Notes: generated by a model not told the origin, from the letters alone. A stretch of 9,898 bases of DNA from Clostridium sp. CAG:524 (GCA_000434555.1 FR880095.1:1-9898); one strand, 5' to 3'. Counted from the first letter of the stretch, positions 1 through 6,444 are shown. Program-made: numbers and translations.

Positions 1-1
1 A

Positions 2-52
2 GAACTAAAACAAATGCATTGGTTATGGGATGTCTGCCTTAAGGCAGAGTAA
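2..52 (+). CDS. Possible 3' end of an upstream gene, cut by the window edge
   Basis: The second reading frame is open from the window edge to a TAA at 50-52, giving 16 residues that end WDVCLKAE. A strong terminator hairpin starts two bases after that stop, which is where terminators sit relative to stops elsewhere in this window, so this frame is the best candidate for the end of a gene. The first frame is also open, from base 1 to a TAA at 40-42, and cannot be excluded. Neither tail is recognised. The gene before smc is often rnc (RNase III), but this tail does not look like the usual RNase III C-terminus. Confidence 0.25.
   Translation, partial: ELKQMHWLWDVCLKAE
33..48. repeat. 16-bp perfect palindrome TCTGCCTTAAGGCAGA
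   Basis: The 16 bases equal their own reverse complement and could form a 6-bp, GC-rich stem with a TTAA loop. This stands out in a very AT-rich region. No T-run follows on either strand, so it is not an intrinsic terminator by itself. It could be a dyad protein-binding site or an RNA hairpin. The stop codon of the first-frame ORF (40-42) lies at its centre. Confidence 0.6.
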
Positions 53-53
53 T

Positions 54-86
54 AAAATTTGAATTTACGCAAATTCAAATTTTTTT
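54..86 (+). terminator. Strong intrinsic terminator upstream of the smc region
   Basis: A perfect 13-bp stem (54-66 with 71-83) closes an ACGC tetraloop and runs into a T-tract ending at 86. It should end transcription of whatever gene enters from the left. The mirror T-run on the opposite strand is short, so it works mainly rightward. Confidence 0.85.
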
Positions 87-196
87 GTTGATGTGTGGAA
101 ATATAAATGTCAAAATAGATATATAGTAAATCTTAAGAAAGGATATTGAAAAGTAAAATTTATTTAATACAAGATTAATAATGAGGAGAAATAGAG

Positions 197-256
197 ATGT
201 CAGTTTCAAGATTTAAAAGAAAACTAAATGGTTTGGATTATGTTGATATATTTTAA
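197..256 (+). CDS. Possible 19-residue small protein, leader peptide or gene remnant
   Basis: ATG at 197 follows a good ribosome site (GAGGAG, 183-188, 8 bases away) and opens a 19-codon frame starting MSVSRFKRKLNGLDYVD and ending in TAA at 254-256. An in-frame TGA at 182-184 fixes the start. A terminator begins 21 bases after the stop, so the unit looks like a small free-standing transcript. The N-terminus faintly resembles the start (MSV, then basic and Arg-Lys-rich) of small four-helix-bundle proteins of the Avd type found in diversity-generating retroelements. That is a weak impression from memory, and the frame ends before any helix bundle could form. It could be a genuine microprotein, a leader peptide, a decayed gene start or chance. 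Another ATG at 181 gives an 11-codon frame with no ribosome site and was not preferred. Confidence 0.35.
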   Translation: MSVSRFKRKLNGLDYVDIF

Positions 257-277
257 AAATATAGATATCTATTTTAC

Positions 278-306
278 AGGAATTGTGTAAACAATTTCTT
301 TTTTTT
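278..306 (+). terminator. Intrinsic terminator between the small ORF and smc
   Basis: A 9-bp stem (278-286 with 291-299, one G-U pair) closes a GTAA tetraloop, a stable GNRA type, and is followed by eight Ts (299-306). It separates the small unit at 197-256 from smc. Its T-run occupies the place where the smc promoter's -35 box would lie. Confidence 0.8.
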
Positions 307-318
307 AGACTTTGTTTA

Positions 319-327
319 TGTTATAAT
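319..327 (+). promoter_or_regulatory. Extended -10 promoter of smc
   Basis: TGTTATAAT is a perfect TGn extended -10 with consensus TATAAT at 322-327. The -35 region 17 bases upstream is the T-run of the preceding terminator and matches TTGACA poorly, as extended -10 promoters tolerate. Transcription should begin near 333-335, leaving a leader of about 28 bases. The ribosome site is a weak GGTGA just after 350, about 7 bases before the ATG. Confidence 0.7.
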
Positions 328-361
328 TAAATGGTAATCAAAATAGAAGTGGTGAATAAAT

Positions 362-3292
362 ATGTATATTAAGAATATAAAATTACATGGATTTAAGAGT
401 TTTGCTGATAAAATTGATATAGAATTAGATCAATTCTTTACTGGTATAGTTGGGCCTAATGGTTCAGGTAAAAGTAATATAGTTGATGCGATTAAATGGG
501 TTCTTGGAGAACAAAGTGTTAAAACACTAAGGGGAAGCAATAACATGACTGATGTAATATTCAGTGGATCATCTTCAAGACCTGCATCTAATTATGCATC
601 AGTAACACTTGTATTTGATAATAGTGATAGAACACTAAATATTGATTTTAATGAAGTTGCTGTTAAAAGAATAGTATATAAAACAGGAGAAAATGAATAC
701 TATCTTAATCAAGAAAGATGTAGACTTAAAGATATAACTGACTTATTTATGGATAGTAGAAGTAGTAAAGAATCATTTAATATAGTTCCTCAAAATAAAA
801 TAGATCAAATATTAAGTGAAAAGCCTGAAGAGAGAAGAGTAATATTTGAAGATGCAGCTGGTGTACTTAAATATAAGAGACGTAAAGAAGAAAGTTTATC
901 AAAATTATCTAAGACACACGATAACATTGAAAGAATAAACTTAATAATACGTGAAAATAGTGAAAACTTAGAACCACTTAGTGTGTCAGCTAAAAAAGCA
1001 CGTGAATATAAAGAAGCATTAAATGAACTAGAAAGTGTTGAAATAGCATTAATTGCTAAAGATATAAATACTTATAGTGAAGAAATAGACATAAAGAAAG
1101 ATAAAAAACTTAAGAAAGAAGAAGAATTATCACTAATAGATATAGATAATACTAAAGACAATACTGAAGTAGAAAAGATTAAAGTTAGTATTCTTGATTT
1201 AGACAATAAAATTAAAGAAACAAGTACTAATATATTTAAAATCAATGAGAATTTAATTGAATTAAGTAACAAAAAAACATTGCTTATGGAGAGAATTAAA
1301 TATGATAAAGAAAGTAATGAAGTACAAAATAACTTAATATTACTTAAAGATAAAGAAGGCTCTCTTAATAATTTAATATCGTCATTAAAGTTCGATCTAG
1401 GGAGTCTTAAAAATAATAAGAATGATTTAGATAATAAAGTTCTTGATAATAATAATGTATATAAAGAAGTGTTAAGTGAACGTGAAAAGGTTAATTTTGA
1501 GCTTAATAATGAACGTAAGAGATTAATTGAAACTAAGAATAAAATTGATATTCTTGAAAGTAATATATCTAATATGAGTAAGATACCTTATGCGGTTAAA
1601 GCAATAGTTGGTAATCCTACCTTAAGAGGAATACATGACATTATAGCAAACCTAATCGATACTGATAAAGAATATTCTACTATGCTTGATGTAGCTTTAG
1701 GAGCTAGTTCTAACAATATTGTTACTAATGATGAAGCATGTGCTAAAGAAGCAATTGAATACTTAAAAAGTCATAATAAAGGAAGAGCAACTTTCTTCCC
1801 ATTAAATGTTATAAAACCTAAGAGTGTAGATCCAGAAACACTTAAAAGTATATCTAATATTATTGGATTTATAGGTATCGCAAGTGACTTAGTTACATAT
1901 GATACTAAATATTATAACATTGTAATGAATCAACTTGGTAATATTATAGTGACTCGTGATATATCTACTGCTATAGCAATATCTAAAAAGATTAATCATA
2001 GATATAGAGTAATATCACTTGATGGAGAAATAATACATGTTGGTGGTATTATGACAGGTGGTAGTATTAAAAGCAATAATTCATATATATCTGATAAATA
2101 TGAACTTGAAAGATTAAAATTATCACTAGATAATATAAATAACAATATTAAAGACTTAGATGTTAAACTTGATAATAAAGATAGAGAACTTGATATAATT
2201 AAGAATAAGAATTATAGTATCAATATTGAAATAATTAAGGTTAATGAAGAAATTAATAATAAAACAAGTTTATTACATGAAAAGATTAGTGAACTAGAAA
2301 GCATTAATAATGAAATAAAGAATCTTACTGATGATTCACTTGATAATGAACTTAATAATATAATAAGTGAATATTATGAAAATGAAAAAGTTAAGAGTGA
2401 ACAAGAGAAATTACTTGATAAATATAATAATGAAAAGAATGAACTTAACATTACTCTTAATGATTTAGAATCATCTATTAGAAAATCTAATCAAGAATAT
2501 ATATCTTTAAAAAATGATATAAGTAGTTTAGAAATAGATATTACTAAACTTAATATGAATTTAGATAACTTATTAAATCGTTTAAGTGAAGACTATAATT
2601 TAGGATATGAAAGAGCTAGAAGTGAGTATACTCTTGAAATAGAAGAAAGTGTTGCTCGTGAAAAAGTAAGCACTTTAAGAAGAAAGATTAAATCACTTGG
2701 AGATGTTAACTTAGGCAGTATTGATGAATATGATAGAATATATAAAAGAGTTACATTTTTAACTAAACAAAAAGAAGATCTTGAAAAGAGCCAAAGTGAT
2801 TTACTTAATATTATTGATGATATGGATAATGTAATGAAAGATAAGTTTGTTACATCATTTAATAATATAAATATAGAATTTGGTAAAGTATTTAAGACAT
2901 TATTTAAAGGAGGAAATGCACATCTTGAACTTACTGACCCAGATAATATCTTAGAAACTGGTATTGATATTATAGCAGTACCTCCTGGAAAGAATAAAAA
3001 ACCACTTAGTTTACTTTCTGGAGGAGAAAGAACTATGACAGCAATAAGTTTATTATTCTCAATAATGAATCTTGAAAAAGTACCATTTGTAATACTTGAT
3101 GAAGTTGAAAGTGCACTTGATGAAAATAATGCAACTATATTTGGTGAATATTTAGATAATTATAAAAATAAAACTCAATTGCTTGTTATAACACATAAAA
3201 AGAAAACAATGGAATTCTTAGATAAATTATATGGTATAACTATGCAAGAGAGTGGAGTAAGTAAAATAGTAAGTGTTAAATTAGAGGATTAA
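362..3292 (+). CDS. smc: Chromosome segregation ATPase SMC (short-armed)
   Basis: SMC is the ATPase core of bacterial condensin; it dimerises, binds ScpA and ScpB, and organises and segregates the chromosome. The N-terminal head carries Walker A GPNGSGKS (31-38), the arginine of KTLRG (R57), the Q-loop glutamine (Q144) and the AAGVLKYK motif (165-172). A coiled coil runs to about 409, the hinge spans about 410-568 ending in GGIMTGGS, and a second coil leads to LGDVNL (779-784). The C-terminal head has signature LLSGGERT (from 884) and Walker B VILDEVE (D913, E914), all intact. At 976 residues it is about 200 shorter than the 1186 of Bacillus subtilis SMC, and the loss is shared between the two arms. 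The Q-loop context is VPQNKI rather than the common ISQGKV. The start gives the usual MYIKNIKLHGFKSFADK opening. Neither rnc nor ftsY, frequent neighbours, is in view. Its stop codon is the loop of its own terminator. Confidence 0.97.
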   Translation: MYIKNIKLHGFKSFADKIDIELDQFFTGIVGPNGSGKSNIVDAIKWVLGEQSVKTLRGSNNMTDVIFSGSSSRPASNYASVTLVFDNSDRTLNIDFNEVAVKRIVYKTGENEYYLNQERCRLKDITDLFMDSRSSKESFNIVPQNKIDQILSEKPEERRVIFEDAAGVLKYKRRKEESLSKLSKTHDNIERINLIIRENSENLEPLSVSAKKAREYKEALNELESVEIALIAKDINTYSEEIDIKKDKKLKKEEELSLIDIDNTKDNTEVEKIKVSILDLDNKIKETSTNIFKINENLIELSNKKTLLMERIKYDKESNEVQNNLILLKDKEGSLNNLISSLKFDLGSLKNNKNDLDNKVLDNNNVYKEVLSEREKVNFELNNERKRLIETKNKIDILESNISNMSKIPYAVKAIVGNPTLRGIHDIIANLIDTDKEYSTMLDVALGASSNNIVTNDEACAKEAIEYLKSHNKGRATFFPLNVIKPKSVDPETLKSISNIIGFIGIASDLVTYDTKYYNIVMNQLGNIIVTRDISTAIAISKKINHRYRVISLDGEIIHVGGIMTGGSIKSNNSYISDKYELERLKLSLDNINNNIKDLDVKLDNKDRELDIIKNKNYSINIEIIKVNEEINNKTSLLHEKISELESINNEIKNLTDDSLDNELNNIISEYYENEKVKSEQEKLLDKYNNEKNELNITLNDLESSIRKSNQEYISLKNDISSLEIDITKLNMNLDNLLNRLSEDYNLGYERARSEYTLEIEESVAREKVSTLRRKIKSLGDVNLGSIDEYDRIYKRVTFLTKQKEDLEKSQSDLLNIIDDMDNVMKDKFVTSFNNINIEFGKVFKTLFKGGNAHLELTDPDNILETGIDIIAVPPGKNKKPLSLLSGGERTMTAISLLFSIMNLEKVPFVILDEVESALDENNATIFGEYLDNYKNKTQLLVITHKKKTMEFLDKLYGITMQESGVSKIVSVKLED

Positions 3293-3303
3293 ATCCTCTT
3301 TTT
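3283..3303 (+). terminator. smc terminator with the stop codon as its loop
   Basis: AGAGGAT (3283-3289) pairs perfectly with ATCCTCT (3293-3299), and the three-base loop is exactly the smc TAA stop. A run of five Ts (3299-3303) follows. The left arm encodes the last residues of SMC. It faces the opposing terminator at 3314-3344. Confidence 0.85.
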
Positions 3304-3313
3304 AAGTGCATAT

Positions 3314-3344
3314 AAAAAGTAATGCTAATTAATAACATTACTTT
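3314..3344 (-). terminator. Minus-strand terminator of the thioredoxin-like gene
   Basis: Read on the minus strand, AAAGTAATG pairs with CATTACTTT (plus-strand arms 3336-3344 and 3316-3324) over a perfect 9 bp, and the 3' arm runs into five Ts. The 11-base loop ends with the TAG stop of the gene at 3325-4227. Together with the smc terminator it makes a back-to-back stop for two converging transcripts. Confidence 0.8.
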
Positions 3345-4227
3345 CTTTTAATATCTTTTTAAGTTCATTTATACTTTGTACACCAACTATATCAGTAGCT
3401 TTATTTCCTTTTAGAGTAGCCATACCATAAAAATCATTTATATTACTTATTCCATAACTATTACTTAAATATTTTAAATCTGTTTCAGTTAATGTTTCAT
3501 AATCTATCCAAGTTAAATCTATTTTATTATTTTCAGCTACACTTGATACATCTGTTTTATATTTAGCATAGTTTTCATTATCTTTTTTAGCTATTATTGT
3601 TATCATTTTATCAGCATTACTAAGTGTTGTATACCAATTCTTAATTGTATCTGACGTATTATTTAAATCAGGTATATTATTATCATTTGTTATATTATCT
3701 GTAACTACTGTATTTAAATTAATTTTTACTGTAGTAGTTGTTCCTTCATCACTTATTCCAAGTCCTTGTATAACATTTGTATTATAGAAGTAATCGAATT
3801 GATAATTCTTAAATATTTCTCCTTCAGGATGATTATTTTTAACAGCTACTGCATCAATCATAAATCTAGCAACGCTTATACTTATATCTTTATCAGCACT
3901 AGCATTTCCATATTGCATAACTAATATTCCAGTTCCAAGCGACTCATCATAAACAAAGTCATATGAAGCATCTATTGTATCAGTTTTATATCTAACAATA
4001 ATTCTATCATCTTTTAATTTAGAACTTATATCAATACCAGCTTCTCTATATCTAATAATTGAACTTAAATTATTAAATGAATCATTTACCGGCTTTAATT
4101 CTTTTCTTATTTTTCCACGAGAACCAACGCCATTCATATATAAGATAACCCCTGATATTGACAATATAAGTGTTATAATCCATATAACTCCCCAAAATAT
4201 CAACCTTATTTTATTTTCTTTTTTCAT
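3325..4227 (-). CDS. Membrane-anchored, cysteine-free thioredoxin-fold-like protein of unknown function
   Basis: I do not recognise a named family. From the chosen start the protein has 300 residues: a short basic N-terminus, one strong membrane helix (about 9-32), an extracytoplasmic middle part (about 40-200) of unknown fold, and a C-terminal part (about 205-295) that reads like thioredoxin. The last part shows a strand (MITIIA), helix (YAKYKTDVSSVAE), strand (IDLTWID), a helix ending NSYGI, strand (GMATLKGNK) and final helix (SINELKKIL). The CxxC position is occupied by KKDNENY (214-220), the cis-proline before the fourth strand is missing, and the whole protein has no cysteine, so redox activity is not expected. 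The longest frame begins with GTG at 4239, but that codon lies inside the AGGTGA ribosome site, so the ATG at 4227 is preferred. A binding, scaffold or chaperone-like role on the outer membrane face is possible but unproven. Confidence 0.85.
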   Translation of the reverse strand: MKKENKIRLIFWGVIWIITLILSISGVILYMNGVGSRGKIRKELKPVNDSFNNLSSIIRYREAGIDISSKLKDDRIIVRYKTDTIDASYDFVYDESLGTGILVMQYGNASADKDISISVARFMIDAVAVKNNHPEGEIFKNYQFDYFYNTNVIQGLGISDEGTTTTVKINLNTVVTDNITNDNNIPDLNNTSDTIKNWYTTLSNADKMITIIAKKDNENYAKYKTDVSSVAENNKIDLTWIDYETLTETDLKYLSNSYGISNINDFYGMATLKGNKATDIVGVQSINELKKILKESNVIN

Positions 4228-4235
4228 ATCTATTT

Positions 4236-4241
4236 TCACCT
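4236..4241 (-). promoter_or_regulatory. Ribosome binding site that decides the start at 4227
   Basis: On the minus strand AGGTGA ends 8 bases before the ATG at 4227. The GTG at 4239 lies inside this site, so it cannot be the start served by it. Confidence 0.75.
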
Positions 4242-4247
4242 ATAATA

Positions 4248-4276
4248 ATTATAAAATATAAAACGATAAAAGTAAA
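4248..4276 (-). promoter_or_regulatory. Promoter of the thioredoxin-like gene
   Basis: On the minus strand TTTACT (4271-4276, four of six matches to TTGACA) lies 17 bases before a consensus TATAAT (4248-4253). The predicted start is near 4241, right at the ribosome site, so the leader would be only about 14 bases. Together with the terminator after def, this suggests the gene is transcribed separately from def. Confidence 0.6.
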
Positions 4277-4280
4277 CATA

Positions 4281-4306
4281 AAATTAAAAGAGCGTTATAT
4301 CGCTCT
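4281..4306 (-). terminator. Terminator of def with the stop codon in its loop
   Basis: On the minus strand AGAGCG pairs with CGCTCT (plus positions 4301-4306 and 4289-4294), closing the loop ATATAA, which contains the def TAA stop. Four Ts, two As and three Ts follow. The stem is short but GC-rich, so it is a moderate terminator. Confidence 0.7.
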
Positions 4307-4846
4307 CATATTATCCTGATTCTTAAATGGATCTTTAGGGTCTATTTTATCAATAAACATTATACCATTTAAATGATCTATTTCATGTTGAAATGCTACT
4401 GCTATCTCTTCACGAACTCTTTTAACACACTCTCTACCTTCCTCATCGTAATATTTAACTGTTATTCTAGCATATCTAGGTACTATACCTTCAACATATC
4501 TATTTACACTTAAACATCCTTCTCCCTCTTCAACATAAATAAGTTCTTCTGAGTTAGATATAATTTCAGGATTAATGACTCTATATTCTTCAAATGTACC
4601 ATCATCTTTTTTATAAGATATAACAAAGAATCTTTTAAGAACTCCAAGCTGTACTGCTGCAAGTCCCATACCAGCTCTTATATCATTTTTACTAGCATAT
4701 TCTTCATCTTGGCTAAGTCTTAAATACATAATCATATCATTTATTAATAATTTATCATCTTCTGATAATGGAAAAGTTATTTTTTTACTTTTTTCTCTTA
4801 ATAATTTAGATTTTTTTTCATCTAATATATCACTTTGTTTGAACAT
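4295..4846 (-). CDS. def: Peptide deformylase
   Basis: Peptide deformylase removes the formyl group from the initiator methionine of new proteins in the cytosol, using a bound metal ion. All three family motifs are present in the 183-residue protein: GMGLAAVQ (59-66), EGCLS (109-113) with metal ligand C111, and QHEIDH (153-158) with ligands H154 and H158 and catalytic E155. The usual proline of GxGLAAPQ is replaced by valine (V65). The length and spacer between motifs one and two fit the longer Gram-positive type 2 enzymes. The frame extends upstream to an ATG at 4876, but a strong GGAGGAA site at 4854-4860 serves the ATG at 4846, and the extra ten codons would overlap the promoter -10. No fmt neighbour is in view. 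The gene stands alone between a promoter and a terminator and is transcribed away from the surface-protein operon. Confidence 0.95.
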   Translation of the reverse strand: MFKQSDILDEKKSKLLREKSKKITFPLSEDDKLLINDMIMYLRLSQDEEYASKNDIRAGMGLAAVQLGVLKRFFVISYKKDDGTFEEYRVINPEIISNSEELIYVEEGEGCLSVNRYVEGIVPRYARITVKYYDEEGRECVKRVREEIAVAFQHEIDHLNGIMFIDKIDPKDPFKNQDNMRAI

Positions 4847-4853
4847 AGTATCG

Positions 4854-4860
4854 TTCCTCC
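4854..4860 (-). promoter_or_regulatory. Ribosome binding site that decides the def start at 4846
   Basis: Minus-strand GGAGGAA is the strongest ribosome site in this part of the window. The core GGAGG is 9 bases before the ATG at 4846. The competing upstream ATG at 4876 has no such site. Confidence 0.85.
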
Positions 4861-4866
4861 GTACAT

Positions 4867-4895
4867 ATTTTATCAAAAATGATTAATAATATCAA
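4867..4895 (-). promoter_or_regulatory. Promoter of def
   Basis: On the minus strand TTGATA (4890-4895) stands 17 bases from TAAAAT (4867-4872), which is preceded by TG plus one base, an extended -10. Initiation is expected near 4860, at the ribosome site, giving a leader of about 15 bases. The -35 lies back to back with the -35 of the plus-strand promoter, six bases apart. Confidence 0.75.
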
Positions 4896-4901
4896 TTTTT
4901 A

Positions 4902-4930
4902 TTGAAAATTTTAATTATTAATTATATAAT
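4902..4930 (+). promoter_or_regulatory. Promoter of the surface protein-cvpA-trxA operon
   Basis: TTGAAA (4902-4907), a 17-base spacer and consensus TATAAT (4925-4930) make this the best sigma-A promoter in the window. Transcription should start near 4937, leaving about 27 bases of leader with an AGGT ribosome site at 4950-4953. The two divergent -35 boxes form a small inverted repeat, TCAAT/ATTGA (4892-4905). It could bind a regulator or may simply follow from opposed -35 sequences. Confidence 0.8.
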
Positions 4931-4963
4931 TATTATAGATTAGGAAAGTAGGTAATATTTATT

Positions 4964-6436
4964 ATGAATAAAACAAGTTTAAAAATAATGCTATCAAGTA
5001 TAGGAATTGCTATTATTCTTGCTTTAATGGCAACTGCTACTTATGCATATTTTACTTTAGAAATTGAAGGTAAAGGAAGTAATATGATTATTAATACTTT
5101 TAATAAAAATATGCAGATAACTTATACTGATACAAGCAATGTAACTTTAGTTAATGCTTATACTGGAGAAACTGTAAGTAAAACATTTACTGTAAAAAAT
5201 ACTGGTGATGTAGCTGTATATTACAATATAACACTTGAAAGTGTAGTTAATAATTTTGCAAAACCCGAAGAGTTAGTTTATACAATAACTGAAACTGGAG
5301 GTGCCGCAAATAAAACCGAAACAGTAGTTCCAAGCACTGATAGTACAATACTTTCTGATATAAAAATTGATAAAGGAGCAACTCATTATTATGTAATGCA
5401 AATCACATTCTTACAAAAAGAATATGATCAATCATACAATATGAATAAAACCTTCTCTTCTAATATAAATATTGTTCCAAGTAATAATTCTGGATCACTT
5501 ATGAAAGCGGATAGAGATACTATTGGATATGCTATTATTAATGATTTTGAAAATAGAAGCGTAAGTACTTATAGCAATAATACTAATGGATATGTATTTA
5601 CTAATAATAGTATTGATGGTGAAAAAAATTATTTATATACAGGTAGTAGCAATAATAATAATGCATTATTTGGTGGATTTTGTTGGAAAATAATTAGAGC
5701 AAATACACTAGGTAATATAAGAATGATATATAATGGAACACCTACTGATGGAAATTGTAGTACCTTAAATGATACTACTGTTTTTATTAATAGTAGTGTT
5801 TTTAATGATAGTTCAAATTATAATGCTTATGTTGGATATATGTATGGTAGTCCAAATAGTACAACATATGAAGATGAACATAAGAATACTAATAGTAGTA
5901 AAATAAAAACTATACTTGAAGAATGGTATGCAACTAATTTATTAAAATATAGTGATTATATTGAAGATGCAATATATTGTAACAATAGAAAAACATATGA
6001 ATTTACTATAAATAATGTTAAATATTCAACATTAGGATATGGTAATTTAAATACTGGTTATTTATCAAAATATAATGATGGTATAAAAGAAAAGCCAAGC
6101 TTAGATTGCACTAATGTAAATGATAGATTTACTGTATCAAAGAAATTAAATACTTATCCAATTGGATTAATTACAGCAGATGAAGCAATGTTTATTGGAA
6201 ATAAAGAAACAACAAGTACTACAACATATTTAGATAATAATAATGCTTATTGGACAATGACTCCAGCATATTTTAATGGTACTAATGCATATAATTATGT
6301 AATAAAAGGTAATAATCTTAAAACATTATCTACTAGTACTAGTGCTGGTGTAAGACCTGTAATTACAATCAAAAATAGTGTAAAATTATTAGGTGGTAAT
6401 GGAAGTGAAAGTACTCCATATATAATAACAAAGTAG
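4964..6436 (+). CDS. Secreted surface protein with camelysin/TasA-like N-terminus and a C-type-lectin/FGE-like C-terminal region
   Basis: The 490-residue protein starts with a signal segment: a lysine-bearing N-terminus, a hydrophobic core (13-25) and ATYAYF (25-30), which matches the cleavage region of camelysin and TasA proteins processed by SipW-type peptidases. The predicted cut is after A28. Residues 30 to about 175 are beta-rich and include VKNTGDVAVYYNITL, as in TasA-type domains. The second part (about 180-490) has GGFCWKIIR (from 237), MIYNG, VGYMYGS, WYATNL, PIGLITADEA, YWTMTPAYF (W430) and GVRPVI (462-467). The WTMTP plus GVRPV pair recalls C-type-lectin folds of the formylglycine-generating-enzyme or DUF6273 type; this is pattern recognition, not a search. 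Four cysteines (240, 265, 339, 382), all in the second part, could form two disulfides. The protein is rich in Asn, Ser and Thr. No LPXTG motif or C-terminal anchor is seen. It is the first gene of an operon with cvpA and trxA. Its ligand or function is unknown. Confidence 0.85.
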   Translation: MNKTSLKIMLSSIGIAIILALMATATYAYFTLEIEGKGSNMIINTFNKNMQITYTDTSNVTLVNAYTGETVSKTFTVKNTGDVAVYYNITLESVVNNFAKPEELVYTITETGGAANKTETVVPSTDSTILSDIKIDKGATHYYVMQITFLQKEYDQSYNMNKTFSSNINIVPSNNSGSLMKADRDTIGYAIINDFENRSVSTYSNNTNGYVFTNNSIDGEKNYLYTGSSNNNNALFGGFCWKIIRANTLGNIRMIYNGTPTDGNCSTLNDTTVFINSSVFNDSSNYNAYVGYMYGSPNSTTYEDEHKNTNSSKIKTILEEWYATNLLKYSDYIEDAIYCNNRKTYEFTINNVKYSTLGYGNLNTGYLSKYNDGIKEKPSLDCTNVNDRFTVSKKLNTYPIGLITADEAMFIGNKETTSTTTYLDNNNAYWTMTPAYFNGTNAYNYVIKGNNLKTLSTSTSAGVRPVITIKNSVKLLGGNGSESTPYIITK

Positions 6437-6444
6437 GTGAAAAA

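Larger units (their letters stand above)
87..361. other. Intergenic region before smc
   Basis: This 275-base stretch between the first terminator and the smc start holds a 19-codon ORF (197-256), an AT-only hairpin at 247-263 (TATATTT/AAATATA) with that ORF's stop in its loop, a 12-bp palindrome ATAGATATCTAT at 261-272, a second terminator (278-306) and the smc promoter (319-327). I see no convincing promoter for the small ORF. TATAAA at 102-107 is a possible -10 with no good -35. No tRNA or known riboswitch is recognisable. Confidence 0.6.

Noticed and set aside
33..48. Palindrome as an intrinsic terminator
   Set aside because: No T-run follows on either strand; the hairpin at 54-83 is the terminator.
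1072..1272. Minus-strand 66-codon ORF inside smc
   Set aside because: It is the antisense of the low-complexity coiled-coil coding region, gives a repetitive Ser/Leu/Ile protein, and lies entirely within a well-supported gene.
4228..4239. GTG start at 4239 for the thioredoxin-like gene
   Set aside because: The GTG is part of the AGGTGA ribosome site that serves the ATG at 4227 with ideal spacing.
4847..4876. Upstream ATG at 4876 for def
   Set aside because: It would translate the promoter -10 and the GGAGGAA site; the ATG at 4846 has the ribosome site and fits the usual length.
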